A stretch of DNA of 64,000 bases from an uncultured Pelagibacteraceae bacterium (GTDB lineage Bacteria; Pseudomonadota; Alphaproteobacteria; Pelagibacterales; Pelagibacteraceae), in the NCBI GenBank assembly GCA_902607945.1, contig CACLMD010000002.1, forward strand, positions 28,421 through 92,420, written 5' to 3'. Shown one piece after another: positions 40,921-51,928 of the stretch. Made by a program: the position numbers and the translations under genes. Numbering within the stretch: position 1 is the first letter of the stretch; every line of letters begins with the position of its first letter. Under the pieces are notes generated by a model. That model saw nothing but the letters and a program-made list of their open reading frames with translations. It searched no databases and was not told the origin of the DNA.

Positions 40921-43548
40921 ATGGATAATAGCAAATACAATCACTCTAAATCTGAAGAAAAAATCTATGATTATTGGGAAAAAAATGAACTATTTAAACC
41001 TAAAAAAAATTCAAAAAAGTATTCAGTAGTTATACCACCTCCAAATGTTACTGGAAGTTTGCATATGGGTCATGCACTGAATAATTCCATACAAGATTTA
41101 CTAGTTCGTTATCATCGAATGAATAATTATGAGACTCTGTGGCAGCCTGGTACTGATCATGCTGGTATTGCAACTCAAGCATTAGTTGAGCAAAAACTTA
41201 ATAATGAAAAAATTAACAAAAATGAAATTGGTAGAGAAAAATTTATCGAGAAGGTTTGGGAATGGAAGGAGCAATATGGTGACATTATAATTAATCAATT
41301 AAAAAAATTAGGTTGTTCTTGTGATTGGTCTCGTAATGCGTTCACTATGGATGAAAATTTGTCTAAATCAGTGATAAAAGTTTTTGTTGACCTTTATAAT
41401 AAAAACTTAATATACAAAGATAAGAAATTAGTTAATTGGGATACAGTTCTAAAAACAGCAATTTCTGATCTTGAAGTAGATCAAAGAGAGGTAAATTCTA
41501 AAATCTATTATATTAGATATCCTATTGATGGGACTGAAGAATTTATATCTATAGCAACTACAAGACCTGAAACGATGTTGGGAGATACTGCAATTGCTGT
41601 AAATCCTAAGGATAGTCGTTTTAAGTCTATCGTTGGAAAAACAGTAACTATTCCGATTGTAGGGAGAAAAATTAGAATTATTGAGGATAACTATGCTGAT
41701 CCTGAGCAAGGAACAGGCGCTTTAAAAATTACTCCTGCTCATGATTTTAATGATTACTACGTTGGGCAAAGAAATAATTTAGAAATTATCAATATTTTTA
41801 CTATTGCGGGTAAAATTAATGAGAATGCACCTAAAGAATATATCGGTCTCGATAGATTTGAGGCTAGAAAAAAAATTTTAAGAGAGCTTAAAAATAAAGA
41901 TTTTTTTGTTAAAGAAGAAAGTATTAAAAATAAAGTACCTTATGGAGATAGATCAAATTCAATTATTGAACCATATTTAACTGAACAATGGTTTGTTGAT
42001 GCTGAAAAATTATCTATTAAAGCTAAAGAACTTGTATACTCAAAAAAAATAAATTTCTTCCCAGAAAATTGGTCAAAAACTTATTTTCAATGGATGAATA
42101 ATATTGAGCCATGGTGCATTTCAAGACAACTATGGTGGGGCCATCAAATTCCTGCTTGGTATGGGCCTGATAAAAAAATTTTTGTAGCAGTAAATGAAGC
42201 CGAGGCAAAATCTCAGGCAAAAAAACATTATAATAAAGATGTTGGCTTAATTCGAGATCCTGATGTTTTGGATACTTGGTTTTCATCTGGGCTTTGGCCG
42301 TTTGCTACTTTAGGCTGGCCAGACGATAAAGATTATGTTGATAAATTTTATCCAACTTCAGTTCTAGTAACAGGCTTTGATATTATTTTCTTTTGGGTTG
42401 CAAGAATGATTATGTTTGGAACTGAATTTTTAAACAAAGAACCATTTAAGGATATTTATGTTCATGCATTAGTAAAAGATGAGAAGGGACAAAAAATGTC
42501 AAAATCTAAGGGCAATGTAATTGATCCTTTAGATTTAATTGAAAAATATAGTGCCGACGCACTAAGATTTACTCTTCTTTCGATGGCTTCTCCAGGTACA
42601 GATGTAAAACTATCTGAAGATAGAGTTAAAGGATATAGAAATTTTTTAAATAAACTTTGGAATGCAAATAATTTTTTAATTACAAATGAATGTGATTTCT
42701 CTGATATTGATAAAACCCCAAATTTATCAGTTAATATTAATAAATGGATTTATGCAGAATTAATTGAAGCAAAATCTAAAATTGAGAAAAATTTAAAAGA
42801 TTACAGATTTGATGAGGCTGCAAAAAATGCTTATCAATTTGCATGGCATTCTTATTGTGATTGGTATTTAGAGTTGTCAAAAACAATACTATCTTCAAAT
42901 AATGAAGAAGCCAAATCTGAGGTTAAGAAAGTTTCAAGCTATGTCTTCAAGCAAATTTTGATATTATTGCACCCTTTTATTCCATTTGTTACCGAAGAAA
43001 TTTGGCTTAAAAATAAATTTGATAATTCTAGTAAAGATTATTTAATGCTTACTAATTGGCCCTCTGGTAAAATTAATAAAGATTCTAACACTGAAGAAGT
43101 TGATAACATCATAAGCATAATATCTGAAATTAGGTCCTTTAAAAATGAACTAAATATAGGCCCTGGTTCATTCATAGACATGTCTATTAATAGTATTAAT
43201 GATGTTCAAAAAAAATTCATTAATGATAATGAAATTATCCTTAAAAAATTAGGTAGAATAAACACTATTCTTGATGATGACTTAGACAAACCTGCAGCAA
43301 CCATGGTTGTTTCAGGTGATTTATTTAAGATTTATTTCGATAAAGATGTTGATTTAAAACTTATAAAAGAAAATCTAACTAACAAACAAAATAGAATTCA
43401 AGAAGAGATGAATAAAATATCTCAAAGATTAGAGAACAAAAGTTTTGTAGATAGAGCACCAAAAGAGATTGTTGAACAAGAAAAAACTAATTATAATAGT
43501 TTAAAGAATGATATTGATAAGATATTAGTAACAATAAAGGGTATATAA
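40921..43548 (+). CDS. valS: Valyl-tRNA synthetase
   Basis: [28 protein letters not shown]-terminal coiled coil. Confidence 0.97.
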   Translation: MDNSKYNHSKSEEKIYDYWEKNELFKPKKNSKKYSVVIPPPNVTGSLHMGHALNNSIQDLLVRYHRMNNYETLWQPGTDHAGIATQALVEQKLNNEKINKNEIGREKFIEKVWEWKEQYGDIIINQLKKLGCSCDWSRNAFTMDENLSKSVIKVFVDLYNKNLIYKDKKLVNWDTVLKTAISDLEVDQREVNSKIYYIRYPIDGTEEFISIATTRPETMLGDTAIAVNPKDSRFKSIVGKTVTIPIVGRKIRIIEDNYADPEQGTGALKITPAHDFNDYYVGQRNNLEIINIFTIAGKINENAPKEYIGLDRFEARKKILRELKNKDFFVKEESIKNKVPYGDRSNSIIEPYLTEQWFVDAEKLSIKAKELVYSKKINFFPENWSKTYFQWMNNIEPWCISRQLWWGHQIPAWYGPDKKIFVAVNEAEAKSQAKKHYNKDVGLIRDPDVLDTWFSSGLWPFATLGWPDDKDYVDKFYPTSVLVTGFDIIFFWVARMIMFGTEFLNKEPFKDIYVHALVKDEKGQKMSKSKGNVIDPLDLIEKYSADALRFTLLSMASPGTDVKLSEDRVKGYRNFLNKLWNANNFLITNECDFSDIDKTPNLSVNINKWIYAELIEAKSKIEKNLKDYRFDEAAKNAYQFAWHSYCDWYLELSKTILSSNNEEAKSEVKKVSSYVFKQILILLHPFIPFVTEEIWLKNKFDNSSKDYLMLTNWPSGKINKDSNTEEVDNIISIISEIRSFKNELNIGPGSFIDMSINSINDVQKKFINDNEIILKKLGRINTILDDDLDKPAATMVVSGDLFKIYFDKDVDLKLIKENLTNKQNRIQEEMNKISQRLENKSFVDRAPKEIVEQEKTNYNSLKNDIDKILVTIKGI

Positions 43549-45266
43549 TGGCAAAATTTAATAAAAAGAAACTTCCAAGTAGACACACATCTTTAGGAGC
43601 AGATAGAGCCCCTCATAGATCTTTTTACTATGCAATGGGTGAAACAGAAAAAGATGTAGCAAAACCTTTTGTGGGTGTTGTCTCAACTTGGAATGAAGCT
43701 GCCCCATGTAATATTGCTTTGATGAGACAAGCTCAATCAGTCAAAAAGGGAGTAAGAGCTCACGGAGGAACTCCCAGAGAATTTTGCACAATTACAGTTA
43801 CCGATGGAATTGCAATGGGTCATGAAGGAATGAAATCTTCTTTAATATCAAGAGAAGTAATTGCAGATTCAGCTGAGCTAACTGTAAGAGGACATTGTTA
43901 TGATGCGTTAGTAGGCATAGCTGGATGTGATAAATCCTTACCTGGCCTAATGATGTCTATGGTAAGATTAAATGTTCCAAGTGTTTTTATTTATGGAGGA
44001 TCAATTCTTCCTGGACGATATAAAGGAAAAGACGTAACTGTTGTTGATGTATTTGAAGCAGTCGGTAAACATTCATCTGGTCAAATGTCAGCAGCAGAAC
44101 TTAGAAAGTTAGAATTAGTTGCTTGTCCAAGTGCTGGAGCTTGTGGAGGTCAATTTACAGCTAACACTATGGCCTGTGTATCTGAGGCTATTGGTTTAGC
44201 ACTTCCTTATTCAGCTGGAACTCCAGCTCCATATGAAGAAAGAGATAAGTACGCAAAAGCAAGTGGAAAAATGGTTATGAACCTCTTAAAAAAAGGAATT
44301 AAGCCAAGAGATATTGTGACTAAGAAAGCTTTAGAAAACGCCGCAACAATAGTTGCTGCAACGGGCGGATCAACTAATGCAGGACTACATTTACCAGCTA
44401 TCGCTAATGAAGCAGGAATAAAATTTGATTTAATGGACGTTGCAAAAATTTTTAAAAGAACTCCATATCTTGCTGATCTAAAACCTGGTGGAAAATATGT
44501 TGCAAAAGATATGTGGTTAGCAGGGGGTGTTCCAATGTTACTTAAAACTTTATATGATGGTGGTTTTATTCATGGTGACTGTATGACAGTGACAGGAAAA
44601 ACTATGAAGGAAAATTTAAAGAATATTAGATTTAATCCTAAGCAAAAAGTTTTAAGAAAATTTGATAACCCATTATCTCCAGATGGCGGCGTTGTTGGTT
44701 TAAAAGGAAATTTAGCTCCAGATGGAGGTATAGTTAAAATTGCTGGACTTAAAAAATTACAATTTACTGGTAGAGCAAGATGTTTTGATAATGAAGAGGC
44801 TGCAATGGAAGCTGTTCAAAAAAGAAAATACAAAGATGGTGATGTAATCATTATTAGATATGAAGGACCAGTTGGAGGTCCTGGTATGAGAGAAATGTTA
44901 TCTACTACAGGTGCAATCTATGGTCAGGGAAAAGGAGAAAAAGTAGCTCTTATAACTGATGGAAGGTTCTCTGGTGCTACAAGAGGTTTCTGTGTAGGTC
45001 ATGTAGGCCCTGAGGCTGCTCTAGGAGGACCTATAGCTCTATTACGTAATGGAGATTTTATTGATATAGATGCAAAAAAAGGGACCATTAATGTAAGACT
45101 TTCTAAAAAAGAATTAGCTTCAAGAAAAAAAAAATGGAAGCCAAGAAAATCTGATTTTGGTTCTGGTACATTGTGGAAATATGCACAAACTGTTGGACCT
45201 GCTTTTTTAGGTGCACCAACTCATCCAGGTAAAAAAAAAGAAGTTAAGGACTATTCAGAAATTTAA
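43548..45266 (+). CDS. ilvD: Dihydroxy-acid dehydratase
   Basis: [47 protein letters not shown]. Confidence 0.96.
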   Translation: MAKFNKKKLPSRHTSLGADRAPHRSFYYAMGETEKDVAKPFVGVVSTWNEAAPCNIALMRQAQSVKKGVRAHGGTPREFCTITVTDGIAMGHEGMKSSLISREVIADSAELTVRGHCYDALVGIAGCDKSLPGLMMSMVRLNVPSVFIYGGSILPGRYKGKDVTVVDVFEAVGKHSSGQMSAAELRKLELVACPSAGACGGQFTANTMACVSEAIGLALPYSAGTPAPYEERDKYAKASGKMVMNLLKKGIKPRDIVTKKALENAATIVAATGGSTNAGLHLPAIANEAGIKFDLMDVAKIFKRTPYLADLKPGGKYVAKDMWLAGGVPMLLKTLYDGGFIHGDCMTVTGKTMKENLKNIRFNPKQKVLRKFDNPLSPDGGVVGLKGNLAPDGGIVKIAGLKKLQFTGRARCFDNEEAAMEAVQKRKYKDGDVIIIRYEGPVGGPGMREMLSTTGAIYGQGKGEKVALITDGRFSGATRGFCVGHVGPEAALGGPIALLRNGDFIDIDAKKGTINVRLSKKELASRKKKWKPRKSDFGSGTLWKYAQTVGPAFLGAPTHPGKKKEVKDYSEI

Positions 45267-46471
45267 TGAAAATTCGTCCAGTTATTTTATGTGGTGGCGC
45301 CGGAACTAGACTTTGGCCAAATTCTAAAAATCATCAAGCAAAGCAATTTATTGATTTTGGTGAATGGACTTTACTTGGTAAAACTTTAGAAAGAATTAAA
45401 GCTTCAATTTATGATGTCCCAATTATAAGCACTAATAATAAATACTTAAAACAAGTTAAACAACATCTTAAAAAAAATAAGATTAAAAAATATAAAATAG
45501 TTTTAGAACCCGCAAAAAGAAACACTGCACCGGCAATTTTAAGCACAGCTCTAATTAAAGTTATTCCTGATGATCAACCGTTAATGTTTTTTACTGCAGA
45601 TCATTTAATTGAAAAGATGAGTATTTTTAATAAAGCAATTAATAAAAACAAATCAAATCTGACAGATCAAAACATCTTTATTTTTGGCATTAAACCAACA
45701 TCACCATCAAGTGAATATGGATATTTTGTAACCAAAAGAATTAAAGGAAATATCAACAAAGTTACTAAATTTATTGAAAAACCAAAACTAGCAATAGCCA
45801 AACAAGTAATTAAACAAAAAGGTTATTGGAATTCTGGAATGTTTTTCCTCAGAAAGGACTCAATAATAAACAACTTTAAGAAGAAACAACCAACTATGTA
45901 TAGAAACTGTGTTAATGCTGTTAAAAAGGCTAAGCTTAAAGCTGATACTTATTATTTAAATAAGACCTCATATATTAAAGCTACAGCAAAATCATTTGAT
46001 TATGCAATTCTAGAAAAAACTAAACAAATCAATGCTATTAAATTAGATATACCTTGGTCAGATCTTGGAAGTTGGAAAGAAATCTTAAAGATGTACGATA
46101 AAAATAAATATAAATACGTTAAGAAAAAGAATGTTTATTACCGTCCGTGGGGCAGATACACAAATTTGTTTAAAGGGGAAGAATTTTTAATTAAAGAATT
46201 ATTCGTTAAACCTAAAGGAATTCTAAGTTTACAAAAACATAATCATAGATCAGAGCATTGGCTTATTACAAAAGGTAATCCAAAAATCACATTAGATAAT
46301 AATAATTTTTTTAAAAGACCTAATGAACATCTATTTATTCCAATAAAGTCTATACATAGAATCCAAAATTTAGGAAAAAAACCAGTCAAAATTTTAGAGG
46401 CTCAAATAGGGTCATTATTAAAAGAGTCTGACATTATAAGATTTAAGGATGCTTATGGAAGGGTTAAGTAA
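45266..46471 (+). CDS. manC: Mannose-1-phosphate guanylyltransferase (with C-terminal cupin-like region)
   Basis: PVILCGGAGTRLWPNS...AKQF, FIEKPKLAIAKQ..GYWNSGMF, RPWGRYTNL, C-terminal SLQKHNHRSEHWLIT. Confidence 0.9.
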   Translation: MKIRPVILCGGAGTRLWPNSKNHQAKQFIDFGEWTLLGKTLERIKASIYDVPIISTNNKYLKQVKQHLKKNKIKKYKIVLEPAKRNTAPAILSTALIKVIPDDQPLMFFTADHLIEKMSIFNKAINKNKSNLTDQNIFIFGIKPTSPSSEYGYFVTKRIKGNINKVTKFIEKPKLAIAKQVIKQKGYWNSGMFFLRKDSIINNFKKKQPTMYRNCVNAVKKAKLKADTYYLNKTSYIKATAKSFDYAILEKTKQINAIKLDIPWSDLGSWKEILKMYDKNKYKYVKKKNVYYRPWGRYTNLFKGEEFLIKELFVKPKGILSLQKHNHRSEHWLITKGNPKITLDNNNFFKRPNEHLFIPIKSIHRIQNLGKKPVKILEAQIGSLLKESDIIRFKDAYGRVK

Positions 46472-46473
46472 TT

Positions 46474-47220
46474 ATGACAATTGATTATCTTAATTTTAAA
46501 AAAAAATTTGATGATGAAGGCTATTTTGTTTTGAAGAATTTTGTAAAAGAAGATTTTATTTCTTATTTGGTTGATGAAATTAATAAATCTACCAATACTG
46601 TTAAATACTTTGATAATTCAAAGAATCTACGAAGAATTGAAAAACTATATGATAAAGGTCAATATTTAATAAGCATGAATGAAAAAATTTTAATCCTTTT
46701 AAAAAATGTGTTTGCCAAGGATTTTTTGATATTTAAAGATAAATTTAATTCCAAACCACCTGGAGGGGAGGGTTTTTTTGCTCATTATGATGGAGTGTTT
46801 GAATTTATAAATTCTAATAATGAGAGAAAAAAAGGATGGTATGAATATGGAGATTTTTTTGTAAGTGCATTAGTGGCTATTGATAGGTGCAATAAAGAAA
46901 ATGGAGCTCTTGAAATAGCTAAATCCCACAAAGGAAATTTTGATCAGCTTTATGAAAATACAAAAAAAGACGGCACTCCTGCACTTTCTAATGAGCTTGA
47001 GTCCAAAACGTTATTTAATTTAATAGACTTAGAAGTTGGTGATATGATTATTTTTTCAAATAGATGTCCACATAGATCAAAAAAGAATGATTCTCAAAAA
47101 ATTAGAAGAATAATATATTATACTTATACTCTTAGTGAAAATGGTTCAAAATATGATCAATATTTTAAAGATAAAGAAAATAGCAAGAATAAATCAAAAG
47201 CATTATCTGAAAAGCCTTAA
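46474..47220 (+). CDS. Phytanoyl-CoA dioxygenase (PhyH)-family Fe(II)/2-oxoglutarate oxygenase
   Basis: YFVLKNFV start, HxD motif in FFAHYDGV, distal CPHRSKKNDSQKIRRIIYYTY. Confidence 0.8.
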   Translation: MTIDYLNFKKKFDDEGYFVLKNFVKEDFISYLVDEINKSTNTVKYFDNSKNLRRIEKLYDKGQYLISMNEKILILLKNVFAKDFLIFKDKFNSKPPGGEGFFAHYDGVFEFINSNNERKKGWYEYGDFFVSALVAIDRCNKENGALEIAKSHKGNFDQLYENTKKDGTPALSNELESKTLFNLIDLEVGDMIIFSNRCPHRSKKNDSQKIRRIIYYTYTLSENGSKYDQYFKDKENSKNKSKALSEKP

Positions 47221-47283
47221 AAATATATTAATGGAACTGTTTAGTTTTTCATATATAACATAATTTAATTTTCTATCGTTATA

Positions 47284-48588
47284 ATGAAATTTAAAAAAAA
47301 AGTTTATGTTGGTTTATCTGTTGATATAATTCATGAAGGACACATTAATATTCTTAAAACAGCAAGTAAATATGGTGAAATAATTGTTGGTCTCTTGACA
47401 GATGAAGCAATAGCTTCTTATAAAAATATTCCTTATTTAAATTATAATAGAAGAAAGATTATTATTCAGAACATTAAGTATGTTAAAAAGGTAATACCTC
47501 AGAATACCTTAAGTTATGTCCCAAACCTTAAATTGATAAAACCTGATTTTGTTGTTCATGGAGATGATTGGAAAAAAGGAGTTCAAAAACAAACACGTCA
47601 TGATGTAATTAAGACTCTTAAAGGATGGTCTGGAAAATTAATTGAACCAAAATATACAAAAAATATTTCATCAACGTTAATAAAAAATAGAATTTTAGAA
47701 ATTGGTATTTCACCTCAAAATAGAGTAAGTAGGCTTAAACGCTTAATCTCGTCAAAAAATATTGTACGTATTTTGGAGTCACATAATTCTTTAACAGGTT
47801 TAATAATTGAAAATTTGAAAATAATTAAAAAAAATAAAAATATAGAGTTTGACGGTATGTGGTCTTCTAGTCTTACAGATTCTGCAACAAAAGGTTTGCC
47901 AGACAACTCTTCCTTATCTTTTTCTGCGAGAATTTCCTCATTAAACGATATAATGGATGTTACAACAAAACCTGTAGTTTTTGATGCTGATAATGGAGGC
48001 CAAATAGAACATCTTCCTTATTTGATAAGATCATTAGAAAGATCTGGTGTTTCGGCAATTATTATGGAAGATAAAATTGGTCTAAAAAAAAACTCATTAT
48101 TTAAAAATCAAATTGGTACAAAACAGGATAAACCAAACCTTTTTGCAAATAAGATTAAAAGAATTTGTGGTACAAGACAATCTCAAGACTTCATGGTAAT
48201 TGCTAGAATTGAAAGTTTTATTTTAGGAAAAGGTCTAAATGACGCTTTAAAACGAGCTGAAACTTATTCAAAGGCAGGTGCAGACGCAATTTTAATTCAT
48301 AGCAAAGAAAAAAATACAAAAGAAATATTTTCTTTTGCTAAAAAATTTAAAAAAAGTAGATACTTTATCCCTTTAGTTTCTGTGCCCTCAACTTATTCAA
48401 AAGTTTATGAAAAGGATTTAATTAAAAATGGATTTAAACTAGTTATTTATGCAAACCAACTACTACGAGCTGCATATCCAGCTATGCAAAATACAGCTAG
48501 AACAATTTTAAGAAATAGTCGTGCATTTGAAGCTGATAAAAAAATAATACCTATTAAAGAAATAATTAGCTTAATAAAAAATGATTAA
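47284..48588 (+). CDS. pepM: Phosphoenolpyruvate mutase with N-terminal cytidylyltransferase-like domain
   Basis: N-term VGLSVDIIHEGHINIL (HxGH nucleotidyltransferase); C-term PepM signature EDKIGLKKNSLF (EDKx5NS) and WSSSLTDS. Confidence 0.92.
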   Translation: MKFKKKVYVGLSVDIIHEGHINILKTASKYGEIIVGLLTDEAIASYKNIPYLNYNRRKIIIQNIKYVKKVIPQNTLSYVPNLKLIKPDFVVHGDDWKKGVQKQTRHDVIKTLKGWSGKLIEPKYTKNISSTLIKNRILEIGISPQNRVSRLKRLISSKNIVRILESHNSLTGLIIENLKIIKKNKNIEFDGMWSSSLTDSATKGLPDNSSLSFSARISSLNDIMDVTTKPVVFDADNGGQIEHLPYLIRSLERSGVSAIIMEDKIGLKKNSLFKNQIGTKQDKPNLFANKIKRICGTRQSQDFMVIARIESFILGKGLNDALKRAETYSKAGADAILIHSKEKNTKEIFSFAKKFKKSRYFIPLVSVPSTYSKVYEKDLIKNGFKLVIYANQLLRAAYPAMQNTARTILRNSRAFEADKKIIPIKEIISLIKND

Positions 48589-49675
48589 AGTAGAGGGTTT
48601 AATTAATCTATTAAAAAGAAATAAAAGTGATTTTTTTTCAGGGGTACCTGATAGTGTATTAAAAAATTTTTCTTCATTATTAAAAGATAGCAAAAAACAT
48701 ATAATTGCAACTAACGAAGGTTCGGCAGTTTCTATTGGTATAGGCCAATATCTGTCTACAAAAAAAATTCCTGTTATTTATATGCAAAATTCAGGATTAT
48801 CAAATGCTTTAAATCCACTAATTTCTATAGCTCATAAAAAAGTATACTCAATACCTCTGATTTTAGTTATAGGGTGGAGAGGTTCTCCAAATACTAAAGA
48901 TGAACCTCAACACAATGTAAAAGGTAAAATCACAAGAAGCATACTTAAACTTTTAGATATTAAATATACAATTCTGAGGTCTGATTCAGATTTGAAAAAA
49001 TTTGACAAGCAAATAAAAATTGCGAAAAAAAATAAAAGTATTGTTGCATGTTTAATAGAACAGGGAGTCCTAAAGAAAAAAACAAAACTTAAAAAAAAAA
49101 AAGATTTTTATAGCTTAGATAAAGAATTATTTTTAAAAACTTTTTTACAAAATTTACCGAAAAAAACAAAAATTATTTCTAGTACAGGTTATAATTCGAG
49201 AGAATTAATGCACCTAAGAAAAAAATACCAAATTAAGAATGGTAAAGATTTTTATATGGTTGGGGGAATGGGTCATACTTCATCAGTAGCCTTAGGATAC
49301 TCCTTAACAAGTAAAAATAAAACGGTATGCATTGATGGAGATGGATCTTTTTTGATGCATTTAGGATCAATTAAATCAGCAGGAACATTTGCTAATAAAA
49401 ACTATAAATATATAGTTTTAAATAATAACACCCATGACTCTGTTGGTGGTCAAAATACTTATGCAAATAATGTAAATTTTGAAAAGTTATCAAAAAGTTT
49501 TGGTTTTAAGAAATTTTTTTCTATTACAAATAGAAAAAACCTAAAAAAAAATATTCAAAATTTTTTAGATTCAAATAAATTAAGTTTTTTAGAAGTAAAG
49601 ATTTCTAATTCTAAAATTAAAAAATTACCAAGACCTAAAAATTTGATAAAAATAAGAAATCAATTTATGAATTAA
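48581..49675 (+). CDS. ppd: Phosphonopyruvate decarboxylase (ThDP-dependent)
   Basis: FFSGVPDSVLKNF, GWRGSPNTKDEPQH, ThDP motif GDGSFLMHLGSIKSAG..NNNTHDSVGGQNT; overlaps pepM. Confidence 0.92.
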   Translation: MIKVEGLINLLKRNKSDFFSGVPDSVLKNFSSLLKDSKKHIIATNEGSAVSIGIGQYLSTKKIPVIYMQNSGLSNALNPLISIAHKKVYSIPLILVIGWRGSPNTKDEPQHNVKGKITRSILKLLDIKYTILRSDSDLKKFDKQIKIAKKNKSIVACLIEQGVLKKKTKLKKKKDFYSLDKELFLKTFLQNLPKKTKIISSTGYNSRELMHLRKKYQIKNGKDFYMVGGMGHTSSVALGYSLTSKNKTVCIDGDGSFLMHLGSIKSAGTFANKNYKYIVLNNNTHDSVGGQNTYANNVNFEKLSKSFGFKKFFSITNRKNLKKNIQNFLDSNKLSFLEVKISNSKIKKLPRPKNLIKIRNQFMN

Positions 49676-50778
49676 TGATTAGTTCTATTAAAGATATTAA
49701 AAAATTCTTAAGTGACAAAAGCTTAATAAAGATCTTTATCTTATGTGGAAAAAAATCTTTTGTAACTTCTGGTGCTGAAAATTTATTAAAAGATATAACT
49801 TTAAATAAAAAGATAAAACTTTTCTATAAAAGTTCAGAACTTCCTATACTTGATGAATTAATCAAAATTATCAAAGATGTAAGAAATTTTGAACCAGATT
49901 TAATTTTAGCTATCGGTGGAGGTACTGTAATGGATTATGCTAAAGTTGCCAATGTAGTTGATGTTAGACCTGATCTTGATCAATTAATTGAAAATTATTC
50001 ATATCCTTTTGATAAAAAATATACCCGATTAGCTGTAATTCCAACTACAGCTGGATCTGGAGCTGAAGTAACCTCTAATGCTGTTATTTACGTAAAAGGT
50101 ATAAAACATTCGTTTGAAAGTGATTTATTAATACCCGATAATTTTTTTTTAATTCCAGATTTTTTAACTTCCGCTCCCCATAAAATTAGAGCATCTGCAG
50201 GTTTTGACGCTATAGCACAAGCGCTGGAGTCTTTGGTATCAAAAAAATCAAATGATCAAAGTGTGCATTACGCATCAAAATCATTAAAGGCTTCTATTAA
50301 TACCTATATACCTTTCTTAAATGAACCTAATTTAAGTAATGCATCAGAAATGAGTATAGCAGCAAATTTAGCTGGAAAAGCTATTAGTATATCAAAAACA
50401 ACAGCTCCACATGCAACCTCATATCCATTTACTTCTTTATTTGATATTAGTCATGGTCATGCCGTGGGATTATTTTTTGAAAAATTTTTTAGGTTTAATT
50501 ATAATAATTTAAATAAATCAGAGACCACTTTTGATTTAAAAAAAAGATTTGATCTAATATTTGATTTATTTAATGTTCAAAATATAGATGACTTTTGTAC
50601 AAAAATATCTTTAATTAAAAAACAAGCAAATTTAGAGGATGATATAAGAAAATTAAATATTGATATAAATAAAAGTTCAGAAAACATAATAAAGGGTATA
50701 AATTTGTTAAGACTTGGAAATAACCCTGTAAAAATTGATGGAAAAGATATTTATAATATAATTTCTAATGTTGATTGA
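49675..50778 (+). CDS. Iron-containing alcohol dehydrogenase, probable phosphonoacetaldehyde reductase
   Basis: LAIGGGTVMDYAKVAN, PTTAGSGAEVTSNAV, AFDAxAQALES, DISHGHAVGLF Fe-ADH motifs; overlaps ppd. Confidence 0.82.
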   Translation: MISSIKDIKKFLSDKSLIKIFILCGKKSFVTSGAENLLKDITLNKKIKLFYKSSELPILDELIKIIKDVRNFEPDLILAIGGGTVMDYAKVANVVDVRPDLDQLIENYSYPFDKKYTRLAVIPTTAGSGAEVTSNAVIYVKGIKHSFESDLLIPDNFFLIPDFLTSAPHKIRASAGFDAIAQALESLVSKKSNDQSVHYASKSLKASINTYIPFLNEPNLSNASEMSIAANLAGKAISISKTTAPHATSYPFTSLFDISHGHAVGLFFEKFFRFNYNNLNKSETTFDLKKRFDLIFDLFNVQNIDDFCTKISLIKKQANLEDDIRKLNIDINKSSENIIKGINLLRLGNNPVKIDGKDIYNIISNVD

Positions 50779-50791
50779 GTAAATACTTATA

Positions 50792-51895
50792 ATGATTAAA
50801 AAATTTGGTTCATACATTCGAGAAAAAAGAATAAGTCTTGGACTGGGCCAAAGGCAATTTGCAAAAAAAATTGGTATTGCAGCATCATATTTAAATGATA
50901 TTGAAAAAAATAAAAGATCAGCTCCAAAAAATGAAATAATAAAAAAGATCTCTTTAATTTTAGAAGTTGACTTAGATTTATTAAATGATTTAGTTGGAGC
51001 CTCTAAAAAAACCTTACCACCTGATATAATTGATTATTTAGAAAAAAATCCTAAATTTATATCGTTAATTAGATCTGCCAAAAACAATAAACTAAAAGAT
51101 TTTGAATTTGAAAAAATTGAAGAAACTATAAATAAATCAAAAACTAAATGTTTAATAGTTGCTGCAGGACTTGGTAGCAGACTTAAGGGACATACAGAAA
51201 ATAACCCTAAATGTATGTTAGATTTTGGAGGTAAAACCTTATTACAAAGGCAATTATCTTCCTATAAAGATAATGGAATAAAAGATATTTCACTTATAAG
51301 AGGATATAAAAAAAATAAAATAAATTATAAAGGAATTAAATATTTTGATAATAATGATTACAAAAACAACAATATACTAAATTCAATTTTTTATGGTGAA
51401 GAAGTTATTAATGGTAATATTATAATCTCTTATTCTGATATTTTATTTGAACCTTTTGTAGTCAAAAGAGCAATGGAATCTGATCATGATATTTCTGTTG
51501 TAGTAGATGTTGAATGGCGTGATTATTATATAGATAGAAAAGATCATCCTTTATCTGAAGCAGAAAATGTTATCTTTAATTCCAATAACGAGGTCGTTAA
51601 AATTGGAAAAATAGCATCTGAAAAAGAAGAAGTTCATGGTGAATTTATTGGAATGATAAAATTAAATCATCGAGGATGTGAAATTTTAAAACAAAACTTT
51701 CATCGTGTTAAAAAAATATACTGGAACAAACCCTTTCAAAGAGCAAAAATTTTTCAAAAAGCATATTTAACTGATATGATTCAAGAACTTGTTGATATAG
51801 GCATCAAAGTTCATTGTGTAATCATTGAAAGAGGATGGAAAGAAATTGATACTGTAGAAGACTATAAAAAATCTTTAATTGACTTTAATCGATAA
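50792..51895 (+). CDS. N-terminal XRE HTH fused to MobA-like NTP transferase (candidate phosphonate/phosphocholine-type cytidylyltransferase)
   Basis: IREKRISLGLGQRQFAKKIGIAASYLNDIEKNKRSAPK HTH followed by CLIVAAGLGSRLKGHTENNPKCMLDFGGKTLLQRQL NTP transferase core in one ORF. Confidence 0.85.
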   Translation: MIKKFGSYIREKRISLGLGQRQFAKKIGIAASYLNDIEKNKRSAPKNEIIKKISLILEVDLDLLNDLVGASKKTLPPDIIDYLEKNPKFISLIRSAKNNKLKDFEFEKIEETINKSKTKCLIVAAGLGSRLKGHTENNPKCMLDFGGKTLLQRQLSSYKDNGIKDISLIRGYKKNKINYKGIKYFDNNDYKNNNILNSIFYGEEVINGNIIISYSDILFEPFVVKRAMESDHDISVVVDVEWRDYYIDRKDHPLSEAENVIFNSNNEVVKIGKIASEKEEVHGEFIGMIKLNHRGCEILKQNFHRVKKIYWNKPFQRAKIFQKAYLTDMIQELVDIGIKVHCVIIERGWKEIDTVEDYKKSLIDFNR

Positions 51896-51928
51896 TTTTA
51901 ACAAAAACTTAATAATATTGTTCTTTTA

